Assembly (NCBI GenBank): GCA_963831005.1
Contig: CAWHOW010000033.1
Coordinates: 100,729-164,728, forward strand
Length of the DNA: 64,000 nucleotides
Reading direction: 5' to 3'
DNA from: CAWHOW01 sp963831005
GTDB taxonomy: Bacteria > Bacteroidota > Bacteroidia > Bacteroidales > CG2-30-32-10
Shown piece by piece: positions 15,437 to 23,967 of the stretch. The first letter of the stretch is position 1. Every line of letters begins with the position of its first letter. The position numbers were made by a program, and so were the translations under genes. The notes below the pieces were generated by a model, which had not been told where the DNA came from, made no database searches, and was given only the letters and a program-made list of their open reading frames with translations.

Positions 15437-17635
15437 TCAGTTTTTCTGTTTATACAAATAATAAGTTTCTCTTTTATCTAAGCCCGCTGGCTCAACAACA
15501 TTATATTTGTTCATGGTCATCAAATGATAAGTTATTAGGTCGTTATTTATTTCGAGTTCTTTTGAAATTTCAGGTATGGTCTTGGGCTTTTCATTTATTG
15601 ATTGAAGTATCTGTTTCCACAGTTGCGGGTATTCTTTCATTGTCACACTTTCCTCTTTCTCATCAGATTCTGTCTCTCCCGTCATTTCTTTCATATCAAT
15701 TTTCTGCATAAAACCGTCTATCATGGCTTCAATTTCATCATTAGTGTATTCTGCAATTTGAATGGCGTCAATGGGGCATATAGGAGCGCATATTCCGCAT
15801 CCTGTACAACTTGCTTTTATTACTGAAGCGATATTTTTTCCGTCAGTTTTAATTTCTTTAAATGCATCATATTCGCACACTTCAGCGCATTTGCCGCACC
15901 ATGTGCAAATATTCGTATCAACAACTGCTACTATAGGGTCAAGTGAAATTTTTCCGCTTTTTATAAGTGAATTAATTTTTGCTGATGCAGCCAATGAGGA
16001 TTGAACAGATTCTGAAATATTTTTAGGTCCCTGGCATGAGCCGCCAATAAAGACCCCTCTTATTACTGTTTCAACAGGTTTTAATTTCGGATGGATTTCA
16101 TTGAAGAATTTATCATTGCCTATTGGAACTTTAAGCTTTTCTGATATTGTTGAACTGTCTGAACGTGCCACCATGCCCGTCACCAATACAACAAGGTCAG
16201 TTTCAAATTCCATTTCTTTTTTTGAAGTAAGATGATCTTTAACTTTTACTGTAAGCTTTTCTCCCTGCTTTTCTATTGTCGGCGGTTCTTTCTCATCAAA
16301 CCGCAGGTAAATATCCCCCTGCTTTGATGATTTCTCATAAAGTATTTCCTGTTTGCCATAAGTTCTAATATCGCGAAACAGGTGAAATGATTTTACATCT
16401 TTATATTTTTCTTTTATCAGGATTGATGTGTGTATGGTAGATGTGCAGCAATACCTTGAACAATATTTATTTTCTCCCTTTGTCTGCCTGTTACCCACAC
16501 AATAAATAAATGCTACCTTATGTATAGTTTTGTTATTATAAAATAATTTATCTGGGTTTAATTCTATTAGCCTTTTAAATTCCGGAAGTGTAATAACTCC
16601 ATTTAGTTTTCCATAACCATATTCGTTTTCTTTTGGTTGGTAATTGTCAGTACCTGTTGTAACAAGTACCGATCCGGCAGTTAGAGTTAACGTTTCTGTT
16701 GCCTGGTATATATCAATTATTGATGAATATTTTTCAATAAATGCTTTTTCGTTTTTTAATGCTTTGGCATCAACTGCATAAACATCGGGAAGAGCTTCGG
16801 GGTAATTCTTATATATCGCTTTTCTTTGTGTTAATCCATAATTAAATTCATTAGGTGTTTCGGCTTTACATTCGGCAATTGCCTGTTTTAATAACTTCAG
16901 ATCAGCTTTATAATTAATAAAACGTGGGTTTATGTTAATGGTAACATTAAAATTGCCCAAGCTTCCCGATAGTTTTTCAAGTGTTGCACCTGTAAATAAG
17001 GTGATATTATTTAATGATATAATTTCATTGTATAGTTGCTCAACAATTTTTTCCCCTTTCTGGTTGGTCATGAACAATTCACCTGCCTGTGCAACTCTTC
17101 CGCCAACAAAAAAATCCTTCTCAAGCAGGAAAACTTCGTTACCCATTTTGGCAAGGTCAATAGCGGCACGCATGCCTGAAACGCCTGCACCAACAACCAC
17201 AACTGCTTTCTTAGCTTCAATTTCTATATTCTCTAATGCTTTGGAGCGGGCTACTCTTTTTATTCCTGCACGTATTAATCCAACAGCTTTCTTCGTTGCA
17301 TCTAATGGCTGGTCGGAGTGTGGCCATGAGCATTGCTCACGAATATTAACCTGTACATAATTGAAAGGATTAAGTCCTGCTCTTTCAGCCACACCGCGAA
17401 ATGTGTGAAGGTGTAGTTTAGGCGAACATGAGGCGACAACAATGGCATCAAGATTTTTATCCTTTATATCATTGATCATTTCTTTTTGGTTTGAATCAGC
17501 GCAAGCAAACATTACATGCTTGGCGATCACTACACCGTCCTCATCCTTCATCATGCTGCTCAGTTCTTCCACATCCACGTAGTCTGATATGTTTCCCCCG
17601 CAATGACAGATATAAACTCCAATTCGTTCTTTCAT
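15437..17635 (-). CDS. HdrA-type FAD/Fe-S protein with C-terminal winged-helix-like tail (QmoB-like)
   Basis: This 732-residue protein begins with the HdrA signature IGVYICHCGGNISDYVDVEE. It has an FAD-binding GAGVSGMRAA (150-158), a Cys-rich segment YCSRYCC (391-397) and two ferredoxin motifs, CTWCGKCAEVC (577-587) and CTGCGICAPICP (610-621). After an acidic linker, residues about 666-732 (PQLWKQILQSI, PEISKELEINNDLITYHL, ETYYLYK) look like an ArsR-type winged helix, which I would not expect on a flavoprotein. It is 5 bases upstream of the QmoC-like gene and 20 bases downstream of the other HdrA gene. With the separate MvhD gene it could fill the role of QmoB, which is an HdrA-MvhD fusion. 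Confidence 0.9.
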   Translation of the reverse strand: MKERIGVYICHCGGNISDYVDVEELSSMMKDEDGVVIAKHVMFACADSNQKEMINDIKDKNLDAIVVASCSPKLHLHTFRGVAERAGLNPFNYVQVNIREQCSWPHSDQPLDATKKAVGLIRAGIKRVARSKALENIEIEAKKAVVVVGAGVSGMRAAIDLAKMGNEVFLLEKDFFVGGRVAQAGELFMTNQKGEKIVEQLYNEIISLNNITLFTGATLEKLSGSLGNFNVTININPRFINYKADLKLLKQAIAECKAETPNEFNYGLTQRKAIYKNYPEALPDVYAVDAKALKNEKAFIEKYSSIIDIYQATETLTLTAGSVLVTTGTDNYQPKENEYGYGKLNGVITLPEFKRLIELNPDKLFYNNKTIHKVAFIYCVGNRQTKGENKYCSRYCCTSTIHTSILIKEKYKDVKSFHLFRDIRTYGKQEILYEKSSKQGDIYLRFDEKEPPTIEKQGEKLTVKVKDHLTSKKEMEFETDLVVLVTGMVARSDSSTISEKLKVPIGNDKFFNEIHPKLKPVETVIRGVFIGGSCQGPKNISESVQSSLAASAKINSLIKSGKISLDPIVAVVDTNICTWCGKCAEVCEYDAFKEIKTDGKNIASVIKASCTGCGICAPICPIDAIQIAEYTNDEIEAMIDGFMQKIDMKEMTGETESDEKEESVTMKEYPQLWKQILQSINEKPKTIPEISKELEINNDLITYHLMTMNKYNVVEPAGLDKRETYYLYKQKN

Positions 17636-17655
17636 TTTATTTTTTTGAATGATCT

Positions 17656-20400
17656 TTATATTTTACTTAAATAACTTGCCGTTTCCGATGCTGCACACCC
17701 TGCCGATAAAATAGAATCGGGAATGTCTTTTGGCCCCGCTGCTGTTCCGGCAACAAACACACCTTCAATACTGGTTAAGGATGGACTAGTCAACTCGTCA
17801 GTTTGTTTTACAAAATTGAAATCATCAAGAGCAAGCAATTCATTAGTGAACATTTTTGGAATATCTTTATTGGGCAAAACACCAACTGACAGTACTACAA
17901 GATCGTGTTTTGCTTCTTTTACAGTACCAGTCGCAATATCTTCATAGCGAAGAATAAGATCGCCGCTTTTATCATCTTTTTCTCTAATACGAGCAACTTT
18001 TCCCTTTACAAAATTCACACCCATTCCTATGGATTGCTGGAAAAATTCCTCATATCCTTTTCCAAAAGCACGTATATCAATGTAATAGATAGTAATGTCA
18101 GCAAGAGGAAGAGCGCCCATCAATAATTGTGCTTGCTTAATAGAATACATGCAGCAAATCTGTGAACAAATCGGATTATTAGAGCATTCATCACTGCATC
18201 CTTTATTTTCCATGCTTGAATCACGAGAGCCGGTACACAGCACATATGCAATGTTATCAGGGCTTTTACCATCACCCGGGCGCAAAACATTATTGAATGG
18301 TCGAGTAGGAGCAATGATCCTGTCCATTTGCAGAGAGTCGATTACGTTTGGATATTTGATGTAGCCATATTCAGGTTTTCCTTCAGGCTTATATAATTTA
18401 AACCCCGATGAAATTATTACAGATTTTGCATTAGTGTTTATCACTTCTTTCTTTTGTGAAAAGTCAATGGCATTGGCAGGACAAGCTGATACACATTGAT
18501 GGCACTCTCGACAGTTGCTGCAATCAAGACAACGCTGCGTACTTTTTAGTACCTCAGCCTCATTATATGTACTTTCAATATCTTCAAAATCCTTGATTCT
18601 TTCTTTTATGTCTCTCATTTTATGATCTACCGGAGCTAAGAAAGTAATATCTTTTCGTTGCAGGATTTTGTTTTTATCAACTGCTGGAAGTTTATCGCCA
18701 AATTCAAATGCTTCGGGATCTTCTCCCATTAAAAACTTATCAATATAAAAAGCTGCCTTTTTCCCATGCCCTGCTGCTTCAATAATTGTAGAGGCTCCGG
18801 TAACGCTGTCCCCACCGGCAAAAACAGATTCCATTGAAGTTTGCAGTGTCTTTTCATTAACTTTTATAACACCACCCTTTTTAAGTTCCAGGGTTTTTGC
18901 AAATGAAGAAGTTGACGGCTGCAACCCGATAGCTTCGATAACAAAATCGACATCTTCCAAATACTCAGAGCCTGAAATAGGAACAGGTTTTCTTCTTCCA
19001 CTTTCGTCAGCTTTCTCAAGCTGCATTTTAATAAGCTGCACTTTCGTCACGTCTCCATTTTCCCCGAAGAATTTAACGGGATTCCTGAGTAATAAAAGTT
19101 CTGCACCTTCTTCTTCGGCTTCTTTGATCTCTGGGGCAAAGCAAGGCATCTCTTCACGGCTGCGGCGATAGACAACTACTACTTTGGATGCTCCTAGTCG
19201 AAGTGCTGTTCGTGCAGCATCCATAGCAGTATTGCCACCACCAATCACCATCACTTTTTTGCCATTAAGGTTTTCTTTTTTGCCGATATTTGCGTTACGA
19301 AGGAAATCAAGACACGAGACTATGCCCTTTAACGAAGAACCTTCAACAGCGAGTTTACTTGTGTCATGCGTTCCCACAGAAACAAAAACGCTATCAAAAC
19401 CCTCAGCTTTTAGTGAATCAATATTCTCAATTTTTCTATTTACTTCAAAATCCACCCCAAGGGATGTAATGTTTTTTACATCACGTTCAACAATTTTTTT
19501 AGGAAGCCGATATTCAGGAAGAGTGAGCATCAGCATACCACCCAGAACAGGAGCAGCTTCAAATATCCTAACGGAATGACCTTTCAGAGCAAGATGATAT
19601 GCAGCTGTCAAGCCTGCGGGACCTGAACCAATCACTGCAACTTTCTTGCCTGTTTTCTTTTCAATAATTCGTTCCTGTGGTTCCGGATATTTGTTATAAT
19701 AATAATCGGTAAAGAATCTTTTTGTCCTGCGAATATCAACAGGAGCCTCAAGGCTTGAACGCGTACATGCATTCTGGCATGGTGCATAACAGGCTCGACC
19801 AAGGCTTCCGGGAATAGGAATGTCTTCCATATGAAGTTTCATAGCTTCTTCATATTGTCCATTCCTTACAAGTGAAATATATCCGTATGGTTTTACACCA
19901 CCGGGACATTCATTGATACAAGGTGCCGAAACATCCTGCCTGTCAATGTTGGCAATTCTTGGGTTTGCCAAACTAAAAGGGATGTAAGCAACTTTTCGTC
20001 CGGCAAGATTACAATTGTATTCATCTGGCCTAATTTCAGGACAAGCTACTTCACATTGCTGACAACCTGTACATGCTTCTGGGATGACATATCTTGGATT
20101 TTTTGTAAGCTTAATATCAAAGTCTTTACCTGATTTTCTGATATCATCAATCTCGCTGTTCAGTACTAAGCTTATGTTTGGATGACGCGCAGTCTCAGAC
20201 ATTTTTGGAGTTGTAATACATGCTGCGCAATCTAAGGTAGGAAAAACTTTACTGAGTTGTATCATCTTCCCACCAATTGACAAGCCCTTTTCAACCAGCA
20301 GCACTTTATAATCCATTTCCGCCAGATTCAGCGCTGCTTCTTGGCCTGCAATACCACCGCCTATTACAAGCGCATCAAATTTTTTATCTTGATTAGACAT
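17656..20400 (-). CDS. HdrA/QmoA-like flavoprotein with an inserted GltD-like NAD(P)H oxidoreductase module
   Basis: This 914-residue protein is a nested fusion. Residues 1-150 are HdrA-like: FAD-binding GGGIAGQEAALNLAE, DCAAC at 57-61 and CTGCQQCEVACP at 110-121. Residues about 155-590 are a glutamate-synthase-small-subunit (GltD)-like module with its Cys-rich start (CINECPGG, CYAPCQNAC), a second dinucleotide site VAVIGSGPAGLTAAYHL (254-270) and an NADPH-type site VMVIGGGNTAMDAARTAL (383-400). A further Cys cluster CLDCSNCRECHQCVSACP (624-641) leads back into HdrA sequence to the end. The insertion gives the protein its own NAD(P)H site, so it may join NAD(P)H, Fe-S and quinone chemistry and could bifurcate electrons. 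It lies 18 bases after mvhD. Confidence 0.9.
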   Translation of the reverse strand: MSNQDKKFDALVIGGGIAGQEAALNLAEMDYKVLLVEKGLSIGGKMIQLSKVFPTLDCAACITTPKMSETARHPNISLVLNSEIDDIRKSGKDFDIKLTKNPRYVIPEACTGCQQCEVACPEIRPDEYNCNLAGRKVAYIPFSLANPRIANIDRQDVSAPCINECPGGVKPYGYISLVRNGQYEEAMKLHMEDIPIPGSLGRACYAPCQNACTRSSLEAPVDIRRTKRFFTDYYYNKYPEPQERIIEKKTGKKVAVIGSGPAGLTAAYHLALKGHSVRIFEAAPVLGGMLMLTLPEYRLPKKIVERDVKNITSLGVDFEVNRKIENIDSLKAEGFDSVFVSVGTHDTSKLAVEGSSLKGIVSCLDFLRNANIGKKENLNGKKVMVIGGGNTAMDAARTALRLGASKVVVVYRRSREEMPCFAPEIKEAEEEGAELLLLRNPVKFFGENGDVTKVQLIKMQLEKADESGRRKPVPISGSEYLEDVDFVIEAIGLQPSTSSFAKTLELKKGGVIKVNEKTLQTSMESVFAGGDSVTGASTIIEAAGHGKKAAFYIDKFLMGEDPEAFEFGDKLPAVDKNKILQRKDITFLAPVDHKMRDIKERIKDFEDIESTYNEAEVLKSTQRCLDCSNCRECHQCVSACPANAIDFSQKKEVINTNAKSVIISSGFKLYKPEGKPEYGYIKYPNVIDSLQMDRIIAPTRPFNNVLRPGDGKSPDNIAYVLCTGSRDSSMENKGCSDECSNNPICSQICCMYSIKQAQLLMGALPLADITIYYIDIRAFGKGYEEFFQQSIGMGVNFVKGKVARIREKDDKSGDLILRYEDIATGTVKEAKHDLVVLSVGVLPNKDIPKMFTNELLALDDFNFVKQTDELTSPSLTSIEGVFVAGTAAGPKDIPDSILSAGCAASETASYLSKI

Positions 20401-20418
20401 TCCTGTTTTGTTTTGAAT

Positions 20419-20853
20419 TTAATTTTTCGACAACTTTGATGCATCATCTGCAACACTGCCTAATTCCATTAATATCTTACTGAAATTATCCATATGACCA
20501 GCAAATGGTTCTGCGCAAACAGAACAAATAGCAGCCATCCTGATCCTTTTCGGACTTATATTCATTTTTTTCATCAATGTTTGCGAATCGGTAATGATCT
20601 TATTGGTATGTTCAGCACATTTAGGACTATATGAACACTCATGTCCGTCAGCGGCAATGAATACACCATCAAATCCCTGCTCAAAAGCATGAATTATCCA
20701 TCGTGATTTTATACCCGATGAGCATGGCATACTAATAACATATACAGTTGGCGAATAATGTATCTTCCTGAGGCCAGCCTGATCTATGCCGGGATCAGAA
20801 ATCTTGTCTGTTGAAAAGACCAGAATTTTTGGTTTGAATGGAGTATTTTCCAT
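20419..20853 (-). CDS. MvhD/FlpD-family hydrogenase iron-sulfur subunit
   Basis: This 144-residue protein belongs to the MvhD (FlpD) family, which carries a [2Fe-2S] cluster and passes electrons from hydrogenases, formate dehydrogenases or flavoproteins to HdrA. The conserved cysteines are visible: C44 (SMPCSSGI), C73 (GHEC), C79, C110 and C113 (CSVCAEPF). No hydrogenase or formate dehydrogenase gene is nearby, so its donor may be the GltD-like module of the adjacent HdrA protein. It starts 121 bases downstream of tusA, the largest gap in this operon. Confidence 0.88.
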   Translation of the reverse strand: MENTPFKPKILVFSTDKISDPGIDQAGLRKIHYSPTVYVISMPCSSGIKSRWIIHAFEQGFDGVFIAADGHECSYSPKCAEHTNKIITDSQTLMKKMNISPKRIRMAAICSVCAEPFAGHMDNFSKILMELGSVADDASKLSKN

Positions 20854-20889
20854 ATTATTTTGCTTTTTGTTAATTCAAAACTATCCCAC

Positions 20890-20912
20890 GACATCATAAT
20901 ATACGTGATGTC
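20890..20912. promoter_or_regulatory. Inverted repeat in the tusA-mvhD gap
   Basis: GACATCA-N9-TGATGTC lies in the 121-base gap inside the operon. It could be an operator for an internal promoter or an RNA hairpin that separates expression of the sulfur carriers from the Hdr genes. Confidence 0.35.
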
Positions 20913-20974
20913 ATTTTTGCTATTAAATAAACTAACTGAATATGATAAAAACCGAAAATCGGCTATGTTTTCTT

Positions 20975-21226
20975 TTATGCCTTTTTCAGGAATAATCGCG
21001 TATAGCTGTCTTCTTCAACTATTCCGAGAAACTCATGTTCCATTTTTTCGCACCATCTCGGAATATCATGCTTTGTACCTTCATCAGAAGAAAGCACTTC
21101 CATAATTTCACCTGATTCAATTTCACCAATAGCTTTTTTAGCAGCTAACAATGGACCAGGGCAAGCTGTACCACGAGCATCTACTATCTGATTTGCTATT
21201 ACTGCTTTTAATTCTTCTGTTGTCAT
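20975..21226 (-). CDS. TusA-family sulfurtransferase (sulfur carrier)
   Basis: This 83-residue protein has the TusA motif in DARGTACPGPLLAAKKAI, where the Cys of CPGP (C22) carries a persulfide. TusA proteins pass sulfur between desulfurases, DsrE-type proteins and Dsr/Hdr enzymes. It follows dsrE2 by 23 bases. The tusA-dsrE2 pair is common in sulfur oxidisers and sulfur-trafficking clusters, so its presence upstream of hdr genes argues that the complex handles protein-bound sulfane sulfur. Confidence 0.92.
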   Translation of the reverse strand: MTTEELKAVIANQIVDARGTACPGPLLAAKKAIGEIESGEIMEVLSSDEGTKHDIPRWCEKMEHEFLGIVEEDSYTRLFLKKA

Positions 21227-21249
21227 ATATTTTTCTCCTTAATTTATAA

Positions 21250-21795
21250 TTAAATGAATAATTGCACTTTACTTTCTGATGCGTCAGCAAGGAAGGTTGC
21301 AACACCGCATATATTCATATGTGGATAATCAATCATTTCTTCTTTTTTGAAACCCATAAGATCCATAGACATTTCACAGATATTGATTTCAACACCCAAT
21401 TCACCGGCAGTTTTAAACATATCATCAAGTGATGCCACATTTTTCTTTTTCATCAGTCCTTTCATCATAGCTGTTCCCATTCCACACATATTCATTTTAG
21501 AAAGTTTTAACTTATTTTTACCTTTTGGGAGCATCATTCCAAACATTTTTGACATAAAATTCTTTCCTGAAACTGTTTTATTTGGGTCGCGCAGTGCTGA
21601 AGTAGCCCAGAAAGTAAAGAAAAGTTTTACTTTCATATCATAAGCAACAGCTCCGGTTGAAATGATCATTGCGGCAAGAATTTTATCAAGATCACCTGAA
21701 AACACTACCATTGAGAGCTGGTCTTTGGTTCCTTTTTCAAGTTTACCAACCTTCTTTTGTAGGTCTGCTAATTGTTTCTCAAAATCTTCGTTCAT
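21250..21795 (-). CDS. DsrE2-like (DsrE/DsrF/DrsH-like family) sulfurtransferase
   Basis: This 181-residue protein has an N-terminal coiled segment, then LSMVVFSGDLDKILAAMIIS and KVKLFFTFWATSAL, the hallmarks of the DsrE2 group, with Met/Lys-rich GKNFMSKMFGMMLP, a Cys in MNMCGMGTAMM, then INICEMSMDLMGF and the C-terminal MNICGVATFL. The last two cysteine sites match the sulfur-binding positions of the family. It is the first gene of the six-gene operon and is divergent from the second Crp/Fnr gene, with two CRP-type sites between them. Confidence 0.9.
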   Translation of the reverse strand: MNEDFEKQLADLQKKVGKLEKGTKDQLSMVVFSGDLDKILAAMIISTGAVAYDMKVKLFFTFWATSALRDPNKTVSGKNFMSKMFGMMLPKGKNKLKLSKMNMCGMGTAMMKGLMKKKNVASLDDMFKTAGELGVEINICEMSMDLMGFKKEEMIDYPHMNICGVATFLADASESKVQLFI

Positions 21796-21853
21796 ATTAT
21801 TGTTTTTATTTGTTACAAAATTAACAAGTATTAAAATTGGTCACCTAAAAAAG

Positions 21854-21869
21854 TGTGTGATATAACACA
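21854..21869. promoter_or_regulatory. CRP-like palindrome TGTGT-GATATA-ACACA
   Basis: A symmetric variant of the TGTGA-N6-TCACA site, centred 24 bases from the perfect site at 21878. It lies between the divergent dsrE2 and Crp/Fnr genes. Confidence 0.5.
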
Positions 21870-21877
21870 GTATATAT

Positions 21878-21893
21878 TGTGATTTTAATCACA
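21878..21893. promoter_or_regulatory. CRP-type operator, TGTGA-TTTTAA-TCACA
   Basis: A perfect palindrome placed between the divergent dsrE2 operon and the Crp/Fnr gene, so it could control both. It matches the perfect site at 5611 in both half-sites and spacing. Confidence 0.75.
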
Positions 21894-21947
21894 ATACAAA
21901 ATTGATATTTATTTTTGTAATTTTACATAAATTTTAATATATAAATA

Positions 21948-22628
21948 ATGAAAAAGCATAATTGCAAAGATTGCCTTATAAAATCTGCCGCTGCTAAATA
22001 TTTGAACACTGAAGAATTTGAAATTTTAGAAAATAATAGTGTTGAAGTTTCTTTTAAAAAAGGCGAAATCATTTTTAAGCAGGATGCTTTGTCATTAAAT
22101 GTAGCATATTTAAAGACCGGTTTAGCAAAAGTTCACATGCATGGCCCGGTAAAAGAAAAGATATTGAGAATAGTGAAAGCCCCCTTATATTTGGGTATTC
22201 CAACTACCTTTGGTGATAAGATAAATCAATTTTCAGCCACTGCGCTTGAAGATACTACAGTGTGTTTTATTGACAGCAATTTATTCAGAAACTTTATTTA
22301 TACGAATGGGAAGTTTGCATACGAAGTCATTGTTGAGCTTTGCACTAATGAATTGTACGATTACCAGAAGTCAGTGAGTATGGCACAAAAACAAATTCCA
22401 GGAATGATTGCCGAAACACTTCTCTGCATGTCAGATAGAATTTTTTGCAACGACACATTCAATTTTCCATTGACAAGAGGAGAGGTAGGAGATATGATAG
22501 GAACTTCGCGTGAAAGTGTTAGCCGTGTTCTTACTGACCTGAACAACGAAAAAATTATTTCGGTAAATGGAATTGAAGTTTCCATTTTAAATAAGGAACT
22601 TCTGACTCAAATTAGCGAAAAAGGGTAA
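21948..22628 (+). CDS. Crp/Fnr-family transcriptional regulator (second of two)
   Basis: This 226-residue paralogue of the regulator at 5716 has the same layout: two N-terminal cysteines (C6, C9 in NCKDC), a cyclic-nucleotide-type beta-roll with AYLKTGLAKVH, a dimer helix and a winged helix. The recognition helix is GTSRESVSRVL, again with the CRP-like R-E-x-V-x-R. It diverges from the dsrE2-tusA-hdr operon across a 152-base interval with two CRP-type sites, so it probably regulates that operon and itself. The signal is unknown. Confidence 0.9.
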   Translation: MKKHNCKDCLIKSAAAKYLNTEEFEILENNSVEVSFKKGEIIFKQDALSLNVAYLKTGLAKVHMHGPVKEKILRIVKAPLYLGIPTTFGDKINQFSATALEDTTVCFIDSNLFRNFIYTNGKFAYEVIVELCTNELYDYQKSVSMAQKQIPGMIAETLLCMSDRIFCNDTFNFPLTRGEVGDMIGTSRESVSRVLTDLNNEKIISVNGIEVSILNKELLTQISEKG

Positions 22629-23059
22629 AAGTTTAGATAATTTGAAGTGAAAGAGTTTGAAGCAATTTGAAACGAAATTTGTAAAAGGTTACCAATTCGA
22701 TTACCATTGATATTTGAATTTTTAAAACCCTTGCTAATACTGCAACACAGAGTAGAGTTCAAAGACCTCCAACTCCACGGAAAGCATTATTATAAGATTT
22801 CGTTATATAGACTATTGCAACGATTCATTCATACCATATTTTGCTATAGTTTTATTATATGGCTTGACAAAACCATTGAAAATCACCAAAATTAGTTTTC
22901 TAACACTTGTGTTTGTCGAGTAAAAGAAATTTCCAAAATTTCTTATCCCACAAGCAAGCTGCAGGGTATTTTTGATAATTTTGATAAAAGAATCATAAAT
23001 TTGAACAGCTATGATTGCTTTTGTTGTAAGGGTTTTACGGGTTAAATAATTTTAATTAT
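22629..23059. other. Non-coding interval with one dispersed repeat
   Basis: No supported gene is visible. It contains the 78-bp repeat listed at 22701-22778; the rest is AT-rich sequence without a recognisable signal. Confidence 0.5.
22701..22778. repeat. Dispersed 78-bp repeat, copy A
   Basis: Aligns without gaps to 34342-34419 with about 61 of 78 positions identical by hand count. Both copies end CCTCCAACTCCAC. The element type is not recognised. Confidence 0.6.
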
Positions 23060-23407
23060 TTATTGTGTTAATTTACTTGCCTTTTGAAGTGTATATCCCC
23101 CCGTTGTTGTAAGTCCATTGCCTACATTAAACCCGATATTAATACTTCCAAAACCAAGGAACCAACTGATCCCAATAACCATTGATGCGTTAGTTGATTT
23201 TATGCCCCCATTAGAAGCCATTGTAACTTGTGCACCTATGCTGGGAACAATGCGGGATCTTTTTATTGGGAAATGCACTGTGCTCATCAATCCGATATTT
23301 GTCTGCACATATGGAGCAGCGGTATTGGAATCTGAAATACTACCCATAGTACTTAGCGAGAATGTCGCAGCAAAATCCCACCATGAGGTAGTCAGTAAGT
23401 GAGGAAT
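23060..23407 (-). pseudogene. C-terminal fragment of a probable outer-membrane beta-barrel protein
   Basis: The open frame begins after a TAG at 23408-23410 and reads SWWDFAATFSLSTMGSI, then alternating strands such as YVQTNIGLMSTVHFPI, MVIGISWFLGFGSINIGFNV, and ends KASKLTQ. The first possible ATG (23347) is inside this sequence. The pattern suggests the last strands of a barrel or porin-like protein whose 5' part is gone. No family assigned. Confidence 0.4.
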
Positions 23408-23552
23408 CTAAATGAAAATAGTACCAAAGCATTTATGCGTAACATGGGTAAATGAGTTCTGTTTTCACTAAACTGTTGCAAAACGTTAACCAATATTTCC
23501 CGCGTTTCAACATTTTTATCAAGAAATACATCTTTCTTTGAAAGAAACATCT

Positions 23553-23650
23553 TATACTTTAAAAGAATATGCACATTCTTTGAAAGAATTAGAACATTGT
23601 TTGAAAGAATATGCACATTCTTTGAAAGAATTAGCACATTCTTTAAAAGT
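23553..23650. repeat. 21-bp tandem repeat (CATTCTTTGAAAGAA core)
   Basis: Four to five imperfect 21-bp units, each with the palindromic core TTCTTTGAAAGAA followed by TWWGCA or TTAGMA. On the minus strand they encode seven-residue units (VHILSNN, VLILSKN) in a short open frame with no other support. Confidence 0.75.
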
Positions 23651-23666
23651 TTAGTCCGTAAAATAA

Positions 23667-23695
23667 AAAAACCTGCACATTTATGCAGGTTTTTG
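23667..23695. terminator. Bidirectional-looking hairpin terminator
   Basis: AAACCTGCA-CATTTA-TGCAGGTTT with a T tract on the plus strand and an A tract before it, so it could act in both directions. No intact gene feeds it directly. Confidence 0.75.
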
Positions 23696-23967
23696 TTATT
23701 TGATATTTAAATATACTTTTAAGGGGACTTCTAATAATTCTTAAAAACAAATTCTAAATACTAATTTCTAAACTCTAAATAATATCAAATACTCAAATAT
23801 TAATGTTCAAAACTACAGCTAATTCAATGTTTGGTGCTTTTCTCATTTGAATTTTGAAATTATTTAGGATTTAGGGTTTAGTGCTTAGGATTTAAAAAAA
23901 ACAAATTTTTAGAACCCACATTAAATCATACTGTTTTACACAACGGTAAAAATAGGATATACAGTCC
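23696..23967. other. Non-coding AT-rich interval
   Basis: Contains low-complexity stretches such as GGATTTAGGGTTTAGTGCTTAGGATTT but no gene or recognised signal. Confidence 0.5.

Noticed and set aside
14316..20853. Standard sulfate-reduction qmoABC operon
   Set aside because: The subunits are close, but HdrA carries a GltD insertion, MvhD is separate, and aprAB/sat are absent from the window.
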